Shown one piece after another: positions 18,815-26,709 of a stretch of DNA of 64,000 bases. The translations under genes were made by a program, and so were the position numbers. Source of the stretch: Acinetobacter baumannii (GTDB lineage: Bacteria; Pseudomonadota; Gammaproteobacteria; Pseudomonadales; Moraxellaceae); contig NZ_CP046654.1 in assembly GCF_009759685.1 (NCBI RefSeq), forward strand, positions 2,976,001 to 3,040,000. The letters run 5' to 3'. Below the pieces are notes generated by a model. The model did not search any database, had not been told where the DNA came from, and saw only the letters and a list, made by a program, of their open reading frames with translations. Position 1 is the stretch's first letter, and each line of letters opens with the position of its first letter.

Positions 18815-19786
18815 ATGAAGACCAAAATTACAGAACTATTTGAAATTGAGCATCCAATTATTCAAGGCGGTATGCATTATGTTGGTTTTGCAGAGCTTGC
18901 TGCTGCGGTTTCGAACGCGGGCGGGTTAGGTATTATCACTGGCCTGACTCAGCGTACACCTGAAAATCTGGCAAAAGAAATTGCACGTTGCCGAGAAATG
19001 ACCGATAAACCTTTTGGGGTAAATTTAACCTTTTTACCTACCGTAAATACTCCTGATTATCCGGGTTTTGTAGAGGCAATTATTAAAGGTGGCGTAAAGA
19101 TTGTAGAAACAGCAGGGCGTAATCCTGAACAGGTGATGCCATATTTAAAGGCTGCTGGTATTAAAGTAATTCACAAATGTACTTCGGTTCGACATAGCTT
19201 AAAAGCTCAGCAAATTGGATGTGATGCGGTTTCTGTAGATGGTTTTGAGTGTGGTGGGCATCCTGGTGAAGATGACGTGCCAAATATGATTTTATTGCCC
19301 TTAGCAGCCGATGCATTAGACATCCCGTTTGTTGCCTCAGGTGGTATGGCAGATGGGCGCTCACTCGCGGCTGCTTTAGCGATGGGAGCTGATGGAATTA
19401 ATATGGGCACGCGTTTTATTGCGACTCAGGAAGCTCCCGTACATGAAAATGTGAAACAGGCGATTTTAAATGCAACCGAACGAGATACGCGTTTAATTAT
19501 GCGTGCTTTGCGAAATACTGAACGTGTCATGAATAATGCGGCCGTAGAAAAAATCGTGGCAAAAGAAAAAGCACTCGGCGATAACATTAAATTTGAAGAT
19601 ATTATTGAAGAAGTTGCAGGGGTTTATCCAAAAGTCATGATTAATGGTGATGTTAATGCAGGTGCATGGTCATGCGGTTTAGTCGCAAGCTTAATCCATG
19701 ATATTCCGACATGCGATGAACTGGTTAGCCGGATTGTCAAAGAGGCAGAAGATATTATTCGTGGTCGGTTATTAGGGGTTCTATAA
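18815..19786 (+). CDS. nitronate monooxygenase / 2-nitropropane dioxygenase-like flavoprotein
   Basis: About 323 residues from the ATG at 18815, with GGAAAG just upstream; a GTG at 18800 is less likely. TIM-barrel FMN protein with HPIIQGGMHYVGFAELAAAVSNAGGLGIITG at the N-terminus, FGVNLTFLP, VDGFECGGHPGEDD and the phosphate-binding VASGGMADGRSLAAALAMGADGINMGTRF. These are the family hallmarks. Members found next to acyl-CoA genes are often not true nitronate oxidases, and FabK-type enoyl reductases share the fold. Here it may reduce or oxidise an acyl-CoA intermediate; that is a guess from context. Confidence 0.82.
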   Translation: MKTKITELFEIEHPIIQGGMHYVGFAELAAAVSNAGGLGIITGLTQRTPENLAKEIARCREMTDKPFGVNLTFLPTVNTPDYPGFVEAIIKGGVKIVETAGRNPEQVMPYLKAAGIKVIHKCTSVRHSLKAQQIGCDAVSVDGFECGGHPGEDDVPNMILLPLAADALDIPFVASGGMADGRSLAAALAMGADGINMGTRFIATQEAPVHENVKQAILNATERDTRLIMRALRNTERVMNNAAVEKIVAKEKALGDNIKFEDIIEEVAGVYPKVMINGDVNAGAWSCGLVASLIHDIPTCDELVSRIVKEAEDIIRGRLLGVL

Positions 19787-19811
19787 CGAACTATTGCCTA
19801 CTTTATATAAG

Positions 19812-19843
19812 ATCAGCACAAGCTTTAATTGTGCTGATTTTTT
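19812..19843 (+). terminator. rho-independent terminator of the flavoprotein gene
   Basis: ATCAGCACAA pairs perfectly with TTGTGCTGAT around seven bases, followed by five T. It overlaps the last codons of the convergent transporter gene, whose stop is at 19825-19827. Confidence 0.82.
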
Positions 19844-21009
19844 GCATCAAGCACACAATAATAAAGACATAGCACGGCAAAAATTAAGCCTAAAATACAG
19901 ACACCTGTCCATCCGAAGTGTTTCCAAGCATAACTTCCTGCCGTTGTGCCTAAAGCGCCGCCAGCAAAGTAACCTGTCATATAAATGGCATTAAACCGCG
20001 AACGTAGTTCTTGATTAAGTTTAAATACAATACTTTGATTGGTGACATGTACCGCAGAAAGAGAAGCGTAGAGAATAAGTAAGGCTATAATATAAAAAGC
20101 AAAATGGTAGGGTAAAAGTGAAAAAAGAATCCAACTTACAATAAGCCCAATGCCGCAATAAATTGAAATTTTATGGATATAGCCTTGGTCAATAAATTTA
20201 CCTGAAAAATTGGCAACGAACGTTCCTAACACGCCAACAAAACTGAAAAGCCCAATGGTAAAGTCACTAAAAAAATAAGGTGCTGGAGCCAGAAGCAACG
20301 ACATGGTGGTAAAGGTTAAACTTACACAAGCAAATGTAAAACCACCAATATAAGTTCTGGTTCTTAACCGCCAATTTTGAATAAAAATCTGCGGTAAAGA
20401 GCGAATAGTTTTTACATAGTTTTCAGATTTGGTTGATGGAAATAACCCGATATTACGATGCAAAATAAAGGCAATAACAAGTAATAGAAAACCACTGACC
20501 AGATAAATAATATTCCAAGCGAAAAGCGTAGACATCAGTCCAGAAAGGGAGCGGGCGAGTAAAACCCCCATCATCAGTCCACTCAGTAAAAAGCCTACAA
20601 CACGGCCGCTTTGTTGAATTGGAACCAGACTTGCAGCAAGTGGTAACAAAAGTTGAGCTGCGCTGGAAAATAAACCAGTAATGATAGTGCCAAGCAGTAA
20701 AAGATAAATATTGTGCGAAAAACCGCTAATAATTAATCCACTTGAAGCCAATAACATAAAGATAAATAGCAGTTTGCGCTTTTCTATTATGTCCCCTAAT
20801 GGCATTAAAAAGAGTAAGCCACATGCGTAGGTGATTTGGGCTAGAGTTGGCACCCACGCTGTAGTTGTTTCAGTTAAATTTAGACTTACACTAATTGAGT
20901 GAATAAGTGGCTGACTAAAATAATTTCCACCTGTACAAATGCCTGCGGCAATTGCCATTAAAATAATGGTTGGGGTATAGAGTGCGTTTTTCATCATGCC
21001 TATAGTCAT
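19825..21009 (-). CDS. MFS transporter (drug/metabolite efflux type)
   Basis: 394 residues with about twelve membrane segments. The start ICTGGNYFSQPLIHSISVSLNLTE and motif MPLGDIIEKRKLLF are of the type shared with the transporter at 31947 (ICAGSNYYNQPLIYSI, VPLGDFFEKRSYI), so the two are paralogues. The family includes YdhP/AraJ-like exporters. Both copies lie at an edge of the acyl-CoA island, which suggests release or uptake of a pathway compound, but nothing identifies it. In-frame ATGs at 20997 and 20994 are alternatives to the start at 21009. Confidence 0.8.
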   Translation of the reverse strand: MTIGMMKNALYTPTIILMAIAAGICTGGNYFSQPLIHSISVSLNLTETTTAWVPTLAQITYACGLLFLMPLGDIIEKRKLLFIFMLLASSGLIISGFSHNIYLLLLGTIITGLFSSAAQLLLPLAASLVPIQQSGRVVGFLLSGLMMGVLLARSLSGLMSTLFAWNIIYLVSGFLLLVIAFILHRNIGLFPSTKSENYVKTIRSLPQIFIQNWRLRTRTYIGGFTFACVSLTFTTMSLLLAPAPYFFSDFTIGLFSFVGVLGTFVANFSGKFIDQGYIHKISIYCGIGLIVSWILFSLLPYHFAFYIIALLILYASLSAVHVTNQSIVFKLNQELRSRFNAIYMTGYFAGGALGTTAGSYAWKHFGWTGVCILGLIFAVLCLYYCVLDAKNQHN

Positions 21010-21061
21010 AATGAAAGTGGAACTTTAATCAACACAACCATGACTCTTTTAAGTACGGTTA

Positions 21062-21904
21062 TTAGTGCGTTTCATTCAAGGCATCTTGAATATTGTGCAC
21101 CATGTGGATTAAACGTGGTCCAATTTCACCTTCAAGTTTTTCCGGATTTAAATGAAAACTTGGCGCACCACAGTTAAAAACATAAAGACCATGTTTAGAA
21201 CTAACTAAAGGTACAGCCACTGAGTTCACTTCTTTATGCCACTCACCTAACGACAAACAATATCCATAATCTTGATAATCACGGAAAGCTCGTTCTAATG
21301 AGCGTTTTATGGCTGGCCAGTTTTCTGGATTCTTTTGTTTCAACGCATCAAGTAGAAAATTGCGCTCACGTTCAGGAGTCGCAGCCAAGCATGCTCGTCC
21401 CATTGAACTACTATGGATTGGCAAAGTAGAACCAATTGGACGGCGCATATTCAATGCAGTTTCAATTTGCACAACATCGATATACACCATATTTAAGCGG
21501 TCACGCGTTGCCATCGCCACAGGCGCTTGAACATACTGACTCATCTCTTCCATATATTGATGAGCAATATTACGAATCGAGATGTTAGATAAAGCTGCAT
21601 ATCCTAAAGATAAGACACCAATATCTAGTGTGTATTTGGTCGAGTTAGGCAATTGTTTTAAATAACCTAATGAAACAAGGGTATTGGTAATACGTGCAAT
21701 GGTCGGTTTAGGTAAACCTGTCATTTTTGCTAATTCTTGGTTGCCAAGCACCTGATTATTTGCAGAAAAGCATCTTAAAAGTTCTAAACCGCGCGCTAAA
21801 GAAGCAATAAATTGCGGGTTATTTTCCCGATGTATATGCGAAATAGGATCTAAACGTATCTCATCAAAATTTATTGGTTTTTCAGTTTCCGTGTTTTGAG
21901 ACAT
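21062..21904 (-). CDS. IclR-family transcriptional regulator 2
   Basis: About 280 residues starting MSQNTETEKP; GAGGA lies five bases before this ATG, so the 22 extra in-frame codons upstream are left out. Winged helix at about residues 35-95 (FIASLARGLELLRCF, LGNQELAKMTGLPKPTIARITNTLVSLGYL), then an IclR effector domain (STLPIHSSSMGRACLAATPE, EVNSVAVPLVSS). Paralogue of regulator 1. It lies downstream of the thiolase gene on the same strand, with its own operator motif at 21947. Control of the dicarboxylate genes is inferred. Confidence 0.9.
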   Translation of the reverse strand: MSQNTETEKPINFDEIRLDPISHIHRENNPQFIASLARGLELLRCFSANNQVLGNQELAKMTGLPKPTIARITNTLVSLGYLKQLPNSTKYTLDIGVLSLGYAALSNISIRNIAHQYMEEMSQYVQAPVAMATRDRLNMVYIDVVQIETALNMRRPIGSTLPIHSSSMGRACLAATPERERNFLLDALKQKNPENWPAIKRSLERAFRDYQDYGYCLSLGEWHKEVNSVAVPLVSSKHGLYVFNCGAPSFHLNPEKLEGEIGPRLIHMVHNIQDALNETH

Positions 21905-21946
21905 TCGATCCTCAAATATAATTAAAGCAATAGTTTTGCCATTATA

Positions 21947-21961
21947 TTTCGCTCTGCAAAA
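21947..21961. promoter_or_regulatory. IclR-type operator motif, site 5
   Basis: TTTCGCTCTGCAAAA, 43 bp upstream of IclR gene 2, with one mismatch to the consensus, consistent with autoregulation. Confidence 0.6.
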
Positions 21962-21966
21962 TAAAT

Positions 21967-21997
21967 CCATTCATCACTGCGCTGTTGTGATGAATGG
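21967..21997. repeat. inverted repeat between thiolase and IclR gene 2
   Basis: CCATTCATCAC pairs perfectly with GTGATGAATGG around nine bases, in the gap after the thiolase stop. It may end or protect the thiolase mRNA; no T run follows. Confidence 0.5.
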
Positions 21998-22013
21998 ATA
22001 TCGGGTTCAATGG

Positions 22014-23219
22014 TTATGAAACGTTTTCAATCACCATCGCAAGACCTTGACCTACACCAATACATAGGCTCACCACGGCATATTTCTTCTTACGGCGAAT
22101 TAACTCGCGCGCTACTGTTAACGCAAGACGAGCGCCTGAAGCACCAAGTGGATGACCAACAGCAATCGCACCACCGTTCGGGTTCACACGTGGATCATTA
22201 AAATCAACATTTAAACCTTTTAAACAAGATAAAACTTGTGAAGCAAAGGCTTCATTAATTTCAATAATGTCCATGTCATCTAAAGTAAGACCAGCACGCG
22301 CAACAGCTTTTTTAATGGCTTCGATCGGACCTGCACCCATAATGCGTGGTTCAATACCAGCCGCCGCAGCAGACAAGATTTTTGCCATTGGTTTTAGGCC
22401 ATATTTTTGACCCGCTGCTTCTGAACCAATCAAGAGTGCTGCTGCACCATCATTAATACCTGAGGCATTACCCGCAGTGACCACGCCACCTTCAAAGAGC
22501 GGTTTTAACTTTGTAAGTGCTTCAACAGTTGAACTTGGGCGAGGGTGTTCATCTTCAGAAACGAGTTTAGGTGGCAATTTTTTGCCTTGGAAAACCTCAA
22601 TTGGCGTAATTTCATTGGCAAAGAAACCTTCTTCTTTGGCTTTTTGATATTTGGCTTGTGATTGAGCTGCAAATAAATCAGCTTGCTCACGGCTAATCCC
22701 AAACTCGGCTGCAACGTTATCGCCCGTTTCAGGCATTGAATGACCGCCGTACTGCGCAATAATTTTTTTATTGGGAAAGCGAGAACCAATGGTGGTGTCA
22801 TAAATTTTTGCATCACGGCTATAAGCACTTTCTGCTTTACCCATCACAAAGGGTGCACGTGACATACTTTCTACACCACCTGCAATATACAGTTCGCCTT
22901 CACCACAAGTAATGGCACGTGCTGAGTCAATCACGGCACCTAAACCACTAGCACATAGGCGGTTTACCGTCTGGCCCGGTACAGTGACAGGTAAACCTGC
23001 AAGTAATAATGCATTTCGTGCCACATTACGACTATCTTCACCCGCTTGATTAGTGTCGCCTAAAATAACATCTTCAATATCCGCGCCCGGTACACCAGTT
23101 TTTTCAAGTAGTTTTTGAATGACCGTTGCTGCTAAATCATCAGGACGAATTGAGGCAAGTTCACCCGCATGACGGCCAAATGGACTACGCAAACCATCAT
23201 AGATATATGCATTTAACAT
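22014..23219 (-). CDS. dcaF: thiolase, 3-oxoadipyl-CoA/acetyl-CoA acyltransferase type
   Basis: About 401 residues starting MLNAYIYDGLRSPFGRHAGE, with AAGGAA seven bases upstream; a longer start at 23291 would overlap the previous gene by 58 bp and is rejected. Seen: the acyl-enzyme cysteine in VNRLCASGLGAVIDSARAI near residue 90, GGVESMSRAPFVM, and the C-terminal NPNGGAIAVGHPLGASGARL and SLCIGVGQG with the second cysteine. It is the last beta-oxidation step, cleaving 3-oxoadipyl-CoA to succinyl-CoA and acetyl-CoA if the substrate is adipate. PcaF is its near relative; dca context favours dcaF. Confidence 0.88.
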   Translation of the reverse strand: MLNAYIYDGLRSPFGRHAGELASIRPDDLAATVIQKLLEKTGVPGADIEDVILGDTNQAGEDSRNVARNALLLAGLPVTVPGQTVNRLCASGLGAVIDSARAITCGEGELYIAGGVESMSRAPFVMGKAESAYSRDAKIYDTTIGSRFPNKKIIAQYGGHSMPETGDNVAAEFGISREQADLFAAQSQAKYQKAKEEGFFANEITPIEVFQGKKLPPKLVSEDEHPRPSSTVEALTKLKPLFEGGVVTAGNASGINDGAAALLIGSEAAGQKYGLKPMAKILSAAAAGIEPRIMGAGPIEAIKKAVARAGLTLDDMDIIEINEAFASQVLSCLKGLNVDFNDPRVNPNGGAIAVGHPLGASGARLALTVARELIRRKKKYAVVSLCIGVGQGLAMVIENVS

Positions 23220-23233
23220 TGAGAAATTCCTTT

Positions 23234-24757
23234 TCAAGACTCGTGAGTAAAAGTAAGAGGTAAATGAAGTGCGACACGACGCTGTAACCACGGGCTAGGG
23301 CGGTAACGCGGGTCATGCGTAAGTGCTGTTATACGGTTCAGAATAAGTAAGATTTTTTCACTGCCGACTTGATCGCCCCATTCAATTGGACCAAATGGGT
23401 AGCCTAAGCCAAGACGTACTGCAGCATTAATGTCATCTACCGTTGCAATATTTTGCTGGGCAATATCGCAACCTAAATTAATGACCATTGCTAAAACGCG
23501 CTGCGCAACAAAGCCAATACTTTCAGCAATCATGCTGACCATATTTCCATCTAGATTGAAAATAGAGTGAGAGGCTTGTCGGTATTCAGGTTTGGTAATG
23601 AGTGAAGGCATTAAGGTACGGTGCTTTGCAATGCCATAAAGCATGTCTATAGCAACAGCATGTTCTGGATTAACCCCAAGGCGAGTAGCCGCTTGAGTGG
23701 TATCTTCACCGTAACAAGCAAGTAAACATAAGCTATCTGTTTGTGGTTCAGAATTGGTGTCTAGGGTAATATTTTGCTGAGTTAAATAATCTTCGAGCTG
23801 TTTCTTATCATCTAAAAAATCGGCAGCGATCCAAACTTTTGGATATTTTGCTAAACGCTCTACAAACTTCGCAGGTTGTTCACCTGTTTTTGAACCAGTT
23901 TCATAGTTATAAAAACCCTGATTAACTTTACGTCCAAGTTGTTTAGCATCTAGCATTTGTTTGGTGAGCGGGTTTGGTTTGTAGCGGGCTTCTTCATAGT
24001 ACTGATGATAAATCGACTCCATAACTGGATGCGAAACATCAAGGCCTGTTAAATCGAGTAATTCAAAAGGACCCATTCTAAATCCTACGCCGTCACGTAA
24101 AATTCGATCAATTTCACTGATATCACAGACATTCTCATTTAAAATTTTGAGCGCTTCGGTGCCATAAGCTCGGCCCGCGTGATTAATAATAAATCCAGGG
24201 GTGTCCTTCGCTACAACAGGGCGATGACCAAATGCACGAGACAGATCGTTTAAAGCATCAATAATAAGTGGGTCTGTTTTTAAACCACGAATGACTTCGA
24301 CCACTTTCATAAGTGGAACTGGGTTAAAAAAGTGATAACCCACAACACGCTCAGGCTTTTTGCAATTTGCAGCAATGGCTGTAATAGAAAGAGAAGAAGT
24401 GTTTGAGGCTAAAATAGTATTATCCGAAACAATATCTTCAAGCTGCTGCATCAAGCTTTGTTTGATATCAAGACGTTCAACAATTGCTTCTACAATGAGG
24501 TCGCAATTTTTTAAATCTTCAATTTGATGAGCAACAATTAAATGGTTATTTGCCGCTGCTGCTTGCTCAGATGTAATCTTATTTTTGTCGACTAACTTTT
24601 GAAATGTAGCAGCCAGTTTTTCTTTAGCCTGTTCTGCTGCACCTGCTTTGGCATCATATAAATAAGTGGTATGACCTGACTGTGCAGCAATTTGAGCAAT
24701 ACCACTGCCCATAACACCTACACCAATCACAGCCATGCTTTTAATATCATAAGTCAT
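23234..24757 (-). CDS. dcaH: 3-hydroxyacyl-CoA dehydrogenase
   Basis: About 507 residues from the ATG at 24757, eight bases after AGGA; an ATG at 24766 overlaps that Shine-Dalgarno sequence. N-terminal NAD motif VIGVGVMGSGIAQIAAQSG, then NTSSLSITAIAANCKKPERVVGYHFFNPVPLMKVVEVI with the catalytic His, DTPGFIINHAGRAYGTEAL, and a second C-terminal dehydrogenase domain (VDDINAAVRLGLGYPFGPIEW), which gives the double-domain PaaH/DcaH form. It oxidises 3-hydroxyadipyl-CoA in the dca scheme. The start is 61 bp downstream of the short-chain dehydrogenase stop and the stop is 14 bp before the thiolase start. Confidence 0.9.
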   Translation of the reverse strand: MTYDIKSMAVIGVGVMGSGIAQIAAQSGHTTYLYDAKAGAAEQAKEKLAATFQKLVDKNKITSEQAAAANNHLIVAHQIEDLKNCDLIVEAIVERLDIKQSLMQQLEDIVSDNTILASNTSSLSITAIAANCKKPERVVGYHFFNPVPLMKVVEVIRGLKTDPLIIDALNDLSRAFGHRPVVAKDTPGFIINHAGRAYGTEALKILNENVCDISEIDRILRDGVGFRMGPFELLDLTGLDVSHPVMESIYHQYYEEARYKPNPLTKQMLDAKQLGRKVNQGFYNYETGSKTGEQPAKFVERLAKYPKVWIAADFLDDKKQLEDYLTQQNITLDTNSEPQTDSLCLLACYGEDTTQAATRLGVNPEHAVAIDMLYGIAKHRTLMPSLITKPEYRQASHSIFNLDGNMVSMIAESIGFVAQRVLAMVINLGCDIAQQNIATVDDINAAVRLGLGYPFGPIEWGDQVGSEKILLILNRITALTHDPRYRPSPWLQRRVALHLPLTFTHES

Positions 24758-24818
24758 GTCGATCATCCTGATTATTGATCTATATTTGAAATTAAACGGA
24801 AAAATAGGGTTGGGTGAT

Positions 24819-25580
24819 TTAGCTTAAGCATTGTTTATCACCATCAATTGGTAAGATTTGTCCTGAAATTGAGCGACCACTGTCTGACGCTAAAAATAGG
24901 CATAAATCTGCAATATGCTTTGGATTGACAAAATATTTGAGCGACTGATTTTTCAGTGCATTTTGAGTCACTTCTTCAAGTGAGGTCTGCGCTACATCGG
25001 CACGGGCCTGTAATACGCGTTGAACCCGATCACCATCGACTGCACCCGGAAGAATAGCGTTAACTCGAATATTATCTGCACCGAGTTCCATAGAAAGCGT
25101 TTTGGTAAAACCAATCAGTCCCCATTTTGAAGTGGAATAGGCCAATCGATATGGATAGCCTAAGCGTCCGGCAATAGATGACATATTTATAATCACGCCT
25201 GCCTGTGCTTGCTTTAAATAGGGAATGGCTAACTGGGTAATTAAAAAAGTGCTATTCAGGTTTAAATTAATCACCGTGTTCCAATCTTCAAAACTTAGCT
25301 CATCTGCTGCAACGGTTGGGCCGGAGATGCCTGTGTTATTGACTAAAATATCAATACCGCCAAGTTTCTGAATGGCTTGACTAAACATCAGTTTAATTTG
25401 CTCATGATCAGCCAAATCACAGGTATATATATGTAGCTTTGGATAATCTTGTTGAAATTGTTCTAGGCTTTTAGCATTAATATCACAAACAAAAACTTCA
25501 TCCTGATTGTTTAAAAATACCTCGGCAATGCATCGTCCAATCCCTGAACCACCTGCACTAATCAATACTTTTCTGGCCAT
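24819..25580 (-). CDS. short-chain dehydrogenase/reductase of the dca-type cluster
   Basis: About 253 residues from the ATG at 25580; AAAGGA is eight bases before it and only two before the other ATG at 25586. Nucleotide loop SAGGSGIGR near residue 10 (the usual TGxxxGIG with Ser first), VNNTGISG, active-site SSIAGRLGYPYRLAYSTSKWGL with Ser, Tyr and Lys, and a C-terminal SGQILPIDGD. It sits inside the beta-oxidation operon between hydratase and hydroxyacyl-CoA dehydrogenase, so it may reduce or oxidise a hydroxy or oxo acid that enters the pathway. Exact substrate unknown. Confidence 0.85.
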   Translation of the reverse strand: MARKVLISAGGSGIGRCIAEVFLNNQDEVFVCDINAKSLEQFQQDYPKLHIYTCDLADHEQIKLMFSQAIQKLGGIDILVNNTGISGPTVAADELSFEDWNTVINLNLNSTFLITQLAIPYLKQAQAGVIINMSSIAGRLGYPYRLAYSTSKWGLIGFTKTLSMELGADNIRVNAILPGAVDGDRVQRVLQARADVAQTSLEEVTQNALKNQSLKYFVNPKHIADLCLFLASDSGRSISGQILPIDGDKQCLS

Positions 25581-25609
25581 TTTCATTCCTTTGTTATTAT
25601 GGTTTTAAA

Positions 25610-26398
25610 TTATTTACCTTGATACGACGGCTTGCGCTTTTCGATAAAAGCTTGAACGCCTTCATTTTTATCTTCGGTCGAAAACAGTAACTGGAATGCT
25701 TTTCGTTCTAGAGTTAAGCCTGCATTTAATGGAACATCCTCGCTCATCAACGCAACTTCTTTAATTTGTTGCAGGGCAATCGGCGGCATTTTTGCGAGGC
25801 TTTGTGCCATTTGAATTGCAGTTGGAATAGTTTGGTCATCTTCTGTGACTTGTGAAACAAGACCAATCAAATAAGCTTCTTCGGCTTTGACCATGGCGCC
25901 CGTCATAATCATGCGCATGGCATGGAATTTACCCACAGCACGGAATAAACGTTGTGTACCGCCAGCACCAGGCATTAAACCAACTTTAATTTCCGGCTGG
26001 CCAAAGGTTGCGCCTTTACCTGCAATAATAATGTCAGCATGCATTGCAAGTTCGCAGCCACCCCCTAATGCATAACCATTTACGGCAGCAATCACGGGTT
26101 TAGGGCACTGGGCAATCGCATTCCAATAACGTTCTGTATGACGCAATAACATTTCTGTGGAAGTTGCGGTTGCCATTTCTTTTAGATCTGCACCTGCAGC
26201 AAAGACTTCTTCACCGCCTGTGAGCACAACCGCATTGATCTCATCGTTAAAACTTAACTCGGTAAAAGCTTGTGCGAGTTGTTTACGAACTTCACCGTTT
26301 AAAGCATTTTTTGCTTCTGGGCGGTTAATTTTAACAACCGCTATTTTTTGAATAGAAAAGTCGACTTCTACGAAATTATTCCCTGTTGACACACTCAT
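25610..26398 (-). CDS. dcaE: enoyl-CoA hydratase of the dca-type cluster
   Basis: About 262 residues starting MSVSTGNNF, with AAGGAATTC seven bases upstream. Crotonase fold with NRPEAKNALNGEVRKQLAQA, FAAGADLKEMA, AAVNGYALGGGCELAMHADIIIA (first oxyanion and Glu region) and GLMPGAGGTQRL with the second catalytic Glu region intact. It hydrates the 2,3-dehydro acyl-CoA formed by the dehydrogenase at 26710, from which it is divergent. First gene of the leftward dca-type operon; the symbol is by context and is less certain than the family. Confidence 0.85.
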   Translation of the reverse strand: MSVSTGNNFVEVDFSIQKIAVVKINRPEAKNALNGEVRKQLAQAFTELSFNDEINAVVLTGGEEVFAAGADLKEMATATSTEMLLRHTERYWNAIAQCPKPVIAAVNGYALGGGCELAMHADIIIAGKGATFGQPEIKVGLMPGAGGTQRLFRAVGKFHAMRMIMTGAMVKAEEAYLIGLVSQVTEDDQTIPTAIQMAQSLAKMPPIALQQIKEVALMSEDVPLNAGLTLERKAFQLLFSTEDKNEGVQAFIEKRKPSYQGK

Positions 26399-26412
26399 TT
26401 TTGAATTCCTTG

Positions 26413-26427
26413 TTTCGCATATCAAAA
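26413..26427. promoter_or_regulatory. IclR-type operator motif, site 6
   Basis: TTTCGCATATCAAAA, 15 bp upstream of the hydratase start and next to its Shine-Dalgarno sequence. Left half perfect, right half degenerate. Confidence 0.5.
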
Positions 26428-26548
26428 CTATATTCCTTTTATGATGCTTATTTTGGAATTTATTTCAAGTCTTATTTCTTTTAAGAGCGTAGTTGTTATC
26501 TTTTAAAAGATCTAAGTTATTGATATTACGTAGTGGTCTAATTTTAAA

Positions 26549-26563
26549 TTTCGTTAAACGAAA
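26549..26563. promoter_or_regulatory. IclR-type operator motif, site 7
   Basis: TTTCGTTAAACGAAA is a perfect inverted repeat, extended on both sides to AATTTCGTTAAACGAAATT at 26547-26565. It is central in the divergent spacer, so it could govern both operons. Confidence 0.68.
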
Positions 26564-26709
26564 TTAATTTTCAAAAAAGCTTGAAATTTGTATTTTTGTT
26601 CTCGTACTATGAAACACATCCGCAGTAAACAAGATTTAAAATATGGTATCCAGATTAGCTGGAGATGGCTGATGGGTACGATGGAAATACATAAAAAGGG
26701 AGATCACAG

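Larger units (their letters stand above)
26399..26709. other. divergent promoter region of the dca-type operons
   Basis: 311-bp AT-rich spacer between the leftward hydratase operon and the rightward dehydrogenase operon. It holds two copies of the 15-bp motif, one close to the hydratase start and one central. No open frame of note was seen. Confidence 0.6.
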
